10,539 nucleotides of DNA from Gammaproteobacteria bacterium (GTDB lineage Bacteria > Pseudomonadota > Gammaproteobacteria > SZUA-229): NCBI GenBank assembly GCA_016764035.1, contig JAESSQ010000246.1, positions 1 to 10,539 of the forward strand. The letters run 5' to 3'. The notes beneath the pieces are model-generated. The model was not told the DNA's origin, made no database searches, and saw only the letters and a program-made list of their open reading frames with translations. Positions 6,894 to 10,539 of this stretch are shown here, one piece after another (position 1 is the first letter of the stretch; the number at the start of each line of letters is the position of its first letter). Position numbers and translations under genes: made by a program.

Positions 6894-7097
6894 ATGACGA
6901 TACAATGGGTAGATACGCTCGATATCGCAATCGAGCTAGATGAAGCATATCCGGGAACCGATCCGAAATTTGTTAATTTTGTCGATCTGCGTAAGTGGGT
7001 AATGGCACTGGAAGAATTTGATGATGACCCAGAACACTGTGGTGAGCGAATTTTAGAAGCGATTCAACTGGCATGGATCGAAGAAAAAGAAGAGTAA
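6894..7097 (+). CDS. iscX: IscX, small acidic modulator of cysteine desulfurase
   Basis: This 67-residue acidic protein (YfhJ/IscX family) is usually the last gene of the ISC operon. It binds IscS at a site overlapping those for ferredoxin and CyaY, and it is thought to tune desulfurase activity according to iron. The family pattern is visible: W5 near the N-terminus, AYPGTDPKFV, DLRKWV, the LEEFDDDPE acidic patch, and the ILEAIQLAWIEE helix at the end. Length matches E. coli IscX (66). An AGGA at 6882-6885, 8 nt upstream, supports the ATG. Confidence 0.95.
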   Translation: MTIQWVDTLDIAIELDEAYPGTDPKFVNFVDLRKWVMALEEFDDDPEHCGERILEAIQLAWIEEKEE

Positions 7098-7258
7098 TCT
7101 TCAGCTTCAGTATACAGCTTGATGAGTTTTCATTTATTGGCTCATGTAGGTTCTATCGTAAGAATCATGTACTATCTCCCTTAAGCTTGTCAGGTTTTTA
7201 GAAGGCCACTTATATTAACTGCTTATATTTAACCGTTTATTTTTACTATTGATACCGC
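7098..7258. other. Intergenic gap between the isc operon and rlmN, no gene seen
   Basis: This 161-nt AT-rich stretch separates iscX from rlmN. It contains no convincing open frame and no GC-rich hairpin followed by a T-run, so read-through from isc is possible. A short direct repeat CAGCTT (7102-7107 and 7115-7120) and a weak ATGAG/CTCAT inverted repeat (7122-7126 and 7141-7145) are present. In many relatives ndk lies at this position; no remnant of it is visible here. Confidence 0.6.
7187..7216 (+). promoter_or_regulatory. Candidate sigma-70 promoter for rlmN-pilF-rodZ
   Basis: TTGTCA (7187-7192) and TATATT (7211-7216) each match the sigma-70 consensus at five of six positions, with an 18-bp spacer. 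The expected transcript start lies near 7223, about 35 nt before the rlmN ATG. It would give the rlmN group its own transcription independent of IscR. Confidence 0.5.
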
Positions 7259-8413
7259 ATGAGTGAAACACAGTCACAACTTGAAGGGCAACCCGAGCAA
7301 TTGGTGAAGTTTGGTTCACCGATGATAAATTTACTGGGTTTGGATAGAACAGGTTTAGAGACTTATTTCGAATCCATTGGTGAGAAGAAGTTTCGTGCCA
7401 GCCAGGTAATGAAATGGATACATCAGCTTGGTATTGTAGATTTTCAGATGATGAACAATCTCTCAAAAAATTTACGAAATCAGCTTGAGCAAACAAGTTG
7501 CGTAGAAAATATTGAGGTTGCCGAAGACCTAATTTCAAAAGACGGTACACGTAAATGGCTGCTTCGTCTGCCTGATGGAAACCACATAGAAGCTGTTTTT
7601 ATTCCAGAAAAAGAACGCGGCACATTGTGTGTTTCATCACAGGTGGGTTGCGCACTGGATTGCAGCTTCTGCTCTACCGGGCGTCAGGGCTTTAATCGTA
7701 ACCTTACTACTGCAGAAATTATTTCACAGGTCTGGCTAGCGTCTAAATTGCTGGAAGACGAAAAAAAACCCGGTCGAAAAATAACCAATGTCGTTATGAT
7801 GGGTATGGGTGAGCCACTACTTAATTTTGATAACGTGGTCAGTGCTGTTCGCATAATGATGGATGACTTCGCATACGGGTTAAGTAAAAGGCGCGTTACC
7901 GTTAGTACAGCGGGTGTCGTACCTGCCATGGATCGTCTTGGCGATATCATCGATATGCGACTCGCCGTATCATTACATGCGGCCAATGATGAGCTTAGAG
8001 ACGCCTTAGTACCCGTCAATAAAAAATATCCACTAAAAGAATTAATGGCTGCCTGTCGTCGTTTTATTGATAAACAAAATTCACGTTCTAGAATAACCTT
8101 TGAATATGTATTATTAGACGGTGTAAATGACAAGCCAGAGCATGCACGCGAACTTATAACATTATTAAAAGATATCCCTACGTTAATGAATCTTATACCC
8201 TTTAATCCTTTTGAGAATTCTGGTTATCGTACCTCATCGAATAATGCTGTATCCCGATTTAGTAACATATTGCATGATGCTGGTATGACAACTGTGGTGC
8301 GCAAAACACGCGGTGAAGATATCGATGCTGCCTGTGGTCAACTAGCAGGAAAAATTGAAGACAAAAGTCGTCGCCATCGCCGATTTGCCGAGCCTAGATT
8401 TGGAATGGAATAA
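7259..8413 (+). CDS. rlmN: RlmN, dual-specificity 23S rRNA A2503/tRNA A37 methyltransferase
   Basis: RlmN is a radical-SAM enzyme that makes 2-methyladenosine in 23S rRNA and in some tRNAs, working in the cytoplasm. The product is 384 residues, the same length as E. coli RlmN. The [4Fe-4S] ligands are Cys131, Cys135 and Cys138 (GCALDCSFC). The two mechanistic cysteines are Cys124 (TLCVSSQ) and Cys359 (DIDAACGQLAG), matching Cys118 and Cys355 of E. coli. The MGMGEPLLN motif (181-189) binds SAM, and the KRRVTVSTAGVVP segment is typical. The start has no recognisable Shine-Dalgarno sequence, and ATG 7322 is a less likely alternative. Presence of Cys359 favours RlmN, but related Cfr enzymes also keep this cysteine; the close match to E. 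coli RlmN decides. Confidence 0.97.
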   Translation: MSETQSQLEGQPEQLVKFGSPMINLLGLDRTGLETYFESIGEKKFRASQVMKWIHQLGIVDFQMMNNLSKNLRNQLEQTSCVENIEVAEDLISKDGTRKWLLRLPDGNHIEAVFIPEKERGTLCVSSQVGCALDCSFCSTGRQGFNRNLTTAEIISQVWLASKLLEDEKKPGRKITNVVMMGMGEPLLNFDNVVSAVRIMMDDFAYGLSKRRVTVSTAGVVPAMDRLGDIIDMRLAVSLHAANDELRDALVPVNKKYPLKELMAACRRFIDKQNSRSRITFEYVLLDGVNDKPEHARELITLLKDIPTLMNLIPFNPFENSGYRTSSNNAVSRFSNILHDAGMTTVVRKTRGEDIDAACGQLAGKIEDKSRRHRRFAEPRFGME

Positions 8414-8417
8414 ATAG

Positions 8418-9203
8418 ATGCCAAATAGGATAATAAAAATTCTGCTTACAATAGTAATGTGTGTATTTATCACAAGCTGTGCTTCATATGGCGAAACTGT
8501 CAAAACAAAGAAAAAAGCAAATTTAAAAGATGCGTCAGAGCTAAATACCCAACTCGCAGTAGGTTATATAAAAACACAAAAATACAAACCTGCTAAAGAT
8601 AAACTGGATAAGGCAATCACGCAGAATCCAGAAAATTATTCTGCTTATAAAACATTAGCTTATCTTTATGCTTTACTCGGTTTACCCGAGGATGCTGAAG
8701 ATAGTTATCAGGAAGCACTGGATATCAAACCGGATGACCCAGATTTATCGAATAGCTACGGTGCATTTTTATGCTCTATTGGCAAATACGATGAAGCACA
8801 ACGTTATTTAAAAATAGCATATGACAACCCCTTTTACGAAGTGAGATATCTTGCTCAAAGTAACGCTGGCAGCTGTTTTATTAAGCAGAATAAATACAAA
8901 CAGGCAGAAGCCTTATTAAGAAAATCGTTACGTACAGAAAGCAAGTTAACCGGTTCATTAATATCGATGGCTGAAATTGGCATTAAAACAGACAGGTTTT
9001 TAATGGCACGCGCCTATATTCAGCGTTATCACAGCATTAAGCCGGCCAGTGCAGAAAGTTTATGGCTGCAGATACAGGCTGAAAAATCCTTAGGCGCAAA
9101 AACACATTATATGAAATACGCGCGTCAGTTGATAAATGATTTTCCTGATTCTGATGAAGCTGGTTGGGTAGAGGCACAGGCTAGAAGTGAACAGCTCAGA
9201 TGA
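8418..9203 (+). CDS. pilF: PilF/PilW, TPR lipoprotein (type IV pilus secretin pilotin)
   Basis: This 261-residue protein has a lipoprotein signal (basic PNR start, hydrophobic 5-18, lipobox ITSC with the lipidated Cys21). Ala at +2 predicts outer-membrane sorting. About four TPR units follow (roughly 42-75, 76-109, 110-143 and 147-180), including AVGYIKTQKYKPAKDKLDKA and YGAFLCSIGKYDEAQRYL. In Pseudomonas and Neisseria this family helps the secretin PilQ assemble in the outer membrane. The gene sits 4 nt after rlmN and overlaps rodZ by 4 nt, the conserved gammaproteobacterial arrangement, which is stronger evidence than the TPRs alone. No other pilus genes are in the window, so the organism's ability to make pili is not shown. 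Confidence 0.88.
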   Translation: MPNRIIKILLTIVMCVFITSCASYGETVKTKKKANLKDASELNTQLAVGYIKTQKYKPAKDKLDKAITQNPENYSAYKTLAYLYALLGLPEDAEDSYQEALDIKPDDPDLSNSYGAFLCSIGKYDEAQRYLKIAYDNPFYEVRYLAQSNAGSCFIKQNKYKQAEALLRKSLRTESKLTGSLISMAEIGIKTDRFLMARAYIQRYHSIKPASAESLWLQIQAEKSLGAKTHYMKYARQLINDFPDSDEAGWVEAQARSEQLR

Positions 9204-10123
9204 TAAAAAAAGCGGAGCACGAGGCAGAAGACGTAAATACTGATTTCGGCGCGATGTTAGCTGAAACACGTAAAGCTAAAAATTTCACTGTAGAGCAGAT
9301 AAGTCAGCAATTAAAAATACCATTACAGGCAATCGTTGCAATCGAAGCAAATAATGTTGCTGCTTTACCTCCGCCTACTTTTACGCAGGGATATATCCGT
9401 ACATACGCAAAATTTCTGGAACTGTCCGAAGATAAAATTTTGCATAGATACAACCTTGCTGTTCCGCATAATCATTTTTCAGAATTAAAACCCAGATCGA
9501 AAGTATCCGATGAGGCAAGTAGTCGTACGCTTTTGATGAGAGTGGTGACTATCTGTCTCATCATATTTGGACTAGCCGTAATCATCTATGGAATTTATAA
9601 TTATTATCAAGACAAAGCTGAGGACATGGAGACCGAGCTTGAGTCAAAGCAGCGTGATTTTACTGGAAATTCCCCAGGCTCGCTTAATACACAAAACTTA
9701 ACTATCAGGAAGGAAACGCTGCCTGCAGTTGAAAATGTGTCAAATGAAGATACTAAGGATGTTTCAGAAAATTCATTGCCTGTTCGCGAAACGATAACAA
9801 ATAGTATCGACGAACCAGCCATTGCTGAAATAGATAACAAGAATACTTTGTCACAGGTAGATGTATTAAAAATATACGCAAAAAAAGGCTCCTGGATGTC
9901 CGTTCGTGATGCCAGCAACAAGCGTCTGCTTTATAATACCGTGCCTGTAAGAGGAAGTATGGAACTCAGTGGGGTAGCACCATTTCGTGTTTCACTGGGC
10001 AACGCCAGGTCGACATACTTACATATAAATGATCTGGAAATAAAAATGTCAGAATATATACGTGAAAATAATACGGCTAAATTTACGGTATCAACGAACG
10101 ATACTGGCGTTATTTTTCATTAA
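9200..10123 (+). CDS. rodZ: RodZ, cytoskeletal membrane protein for rod shape
   Basis: RodZ links the actin-like MreB to the cell-wall elongation machinery. The 307-residue product has a cytoplasmic helix-turn-helix domain of the RodZ type at about 15-88 (FGAMLAETRKAKNFTVEQIS, then PPPTFTQGYIRTYAKFLEL). A basic juxtamembrane stretch around 97-114 leads into one transmembrane helix at about 115-136 (VVTICLIIFGLAVIIYGIYN). A low-complexity acidic, Ser/Asn-rich periplasmic linker covers about 138-220. A C-terminal beta domain (DUF4115) follows at about 222-280, with LKIYAKKGSWMSVRDA and GVAPFRVSLGNA. ATG 9200 overlaps the pilF stop (ATGA), indicating translational coupling. Inside-to-outside topology is predicted from charge distribution. 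Confidence 0.93.
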   Translation: MIKKAEHEAEDVNTDFGAMLAETRKAKNFTVEQISQQLKIPLQAIVAIEANNVAALPPPTFTQGYIRTYAKFLELSEDKILHRYNLAVPHNHFSELKPRSKVSDEASSRTLLMRVVTICLIIFGLAVIIYGIYNYYQDKAEDMETELESKQRDFTGNSPGSLNTQNLTIRKETLPAVENVSNEDTKDVSENSLPVRETITNSIDEPAIAEIDNKNTLSQVDVLKIYAKKGSWMSVRDASNKRLLYNTVPVRGSMELSGVAPFRVSLGNARSTYLHINDLEIKMSEYIRENNTAKFTVSTNDTGVIFH

Positions 10124-10189
10124 ATATGTTCAGCTACTTCGTGAATAGCGAATTTCTATAAAACAATTTACGTAAAAATAAAATTATCC

Positions 10190-10539
10190 ATGTCTAAATT
10201 TCTTAAATCCATCCGTGGTATGCATGACGTATTGCCAGACGATAGTCACCGATGGCAATCTTTCGAAGCCATCATTCGCCAATTGATGTCAAGTTATGGC
10301 TACAAAGAAATACGTATGCCATTAGTTGAATCGGCTGATTTATTTTGTCGTTCCATTGGTGAAGTTACCGATATCGTTGAAAAAGAAATGTATACCTTTA
10401 ATGATCGTAATAATGAAAGTTTGACCTTGCGACCCGAGGGCACAGCGAGCTGCGTTCGCGCCTGTGAGGAGAACCGCTTGTTGTTTGATCGTGGCAACTT
10501 GGTACAAAAGCTTTGGTATATGGGGCCGATGTTCCGCTA
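10190..10539 (+). CDS. hisS: HisS, histidyl-tRNA synthetase (5' part only)
   Basis: The first 116 codons of a class II aminoacyl-tRNA synthetase that attaches histidine to tRNA-His are present; the gene runs off the window. Visible segments are the N-terminal IRGMHDVLPDD and motif 1 through SYGYKEIRMPLVE (35-47). EVTDIVEKEMYTFNDRN and LTLRPEGTASCVRA (78-91) follow. The start of motif 2 is LWYMGPMFR, ending in the conserved Arg at 116. Relative to E. coli there is a short insertion around residues 100-106 (DRGNLVQ). The ATG follows an A/T-rich leader without a clear Shine-Dalgarno sequence. In E. coli and Pseudomonas ispG lies between rodZ and hisS; here only 66 nt separate them. Confidence 0.97.
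   Translation, partial: MSKFLKSIRGMHDVLPDDSHRWQSFEAIIRQLMSSYGYKEIRMPLVESADLFCRSIGEVTDIVEKEMYTFNDRNNESLTLRPEGTASCVRACEENRLLFDRGNLVQKLWYMGPMFR

Noticed and set aside
7122..7145. ATGAG/CTCAT inverted repeat after iscX as a terminator
   Set aside because: The stem is only 5 bp, AT-rich and has a 14-nt loop, and no T-run follows it.
7684..8133. 149-codon antisense open frame opposite rlmN
   Set aside because: It lies wholly within the well-supported rlmN gene; its composition is Ser/Thr-rich without a recognisable domain, as expected for a shadow frame.
10157..10162. TATAAA as -10 of a hisS promoter
   Set aside because: No acceptable -35 hexamer lies 16-18 bp upstream, so the support is too weak.

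Overview
The window is a gammaproteobacterial housekeeping segment. It holds a complete ISC iron-sulfur cluster operon, followed by the rlmN-pilF-rodZ-hisS gene string. The protein matches (IscR, IscS, IscU, Fdx, HscA, IscX, RlmN and HisS all resemble the enterobacterial and pseudomonad proteins recalled from memory), the gene order and the moderately AT-rich composition point to a free-living or host-associated gammaproteobacterium. The genus cannot be read from the sequence. All recognised genes are on the + strand. I see no mobile element, CRISPR array, tRNA or rRNA.

Layout. Positions 1-74 carry what may be the acidic C-terminal tail of an upstream gene. Positions 75-253 are a very AT-rich control region with two abutting IscR type-1-like operators, one overlapping a sigma-70-like promoter. 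Next come iscR, an additional NifS-type cysteine desulfurase, iscS, iscU, iscA, hscB, hscA, fdx and iscX (254-7097). A 161-nt gap (7098-7258) has no convincing terminator but a good promoter candidate. It is followed by rlmN, pilF (pilW) and rodZ, which are nearly touching or overlapping (7259-10123). After a 66-nt gap, the first 116 codons of hisS run off the end.

How the genes work together. IscS takes sulfur from cysteine and passes it to the scaffold IscU. Fdx supplies electrons, IscA serves as an A-type carrier, and the HscB/HscA chaperone pair moves the cluster off IscU by recognising its LPPVK motif. IscX probably adjusts IscS activity. IscR carries the cluster-ligand set Cys92/Cys98/Cys104/His107 and should repress the operon when Fe-S supply is adequate. 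RlmN is itself a radical-SAM Fe-S enzyme; PilF and RodZ serve type IV pilus assembly and cell shape.

Most notable points: (1) a second, diverged, apparently active class-I cysteine desulfurase lies between iscR and iscS and lacks the IscS-type C-terminal tail; (2) HscA has Gly instead of the near-invariant Asp in its first phosphate motif (GIGLGTTNS), caused by one base difference; (3) ndk and ispG, frequent members of this neighbourhood, are absent. I found no clearly undescribed multi-gene system; the extra desulfurase and the altered HscA are the best leads.
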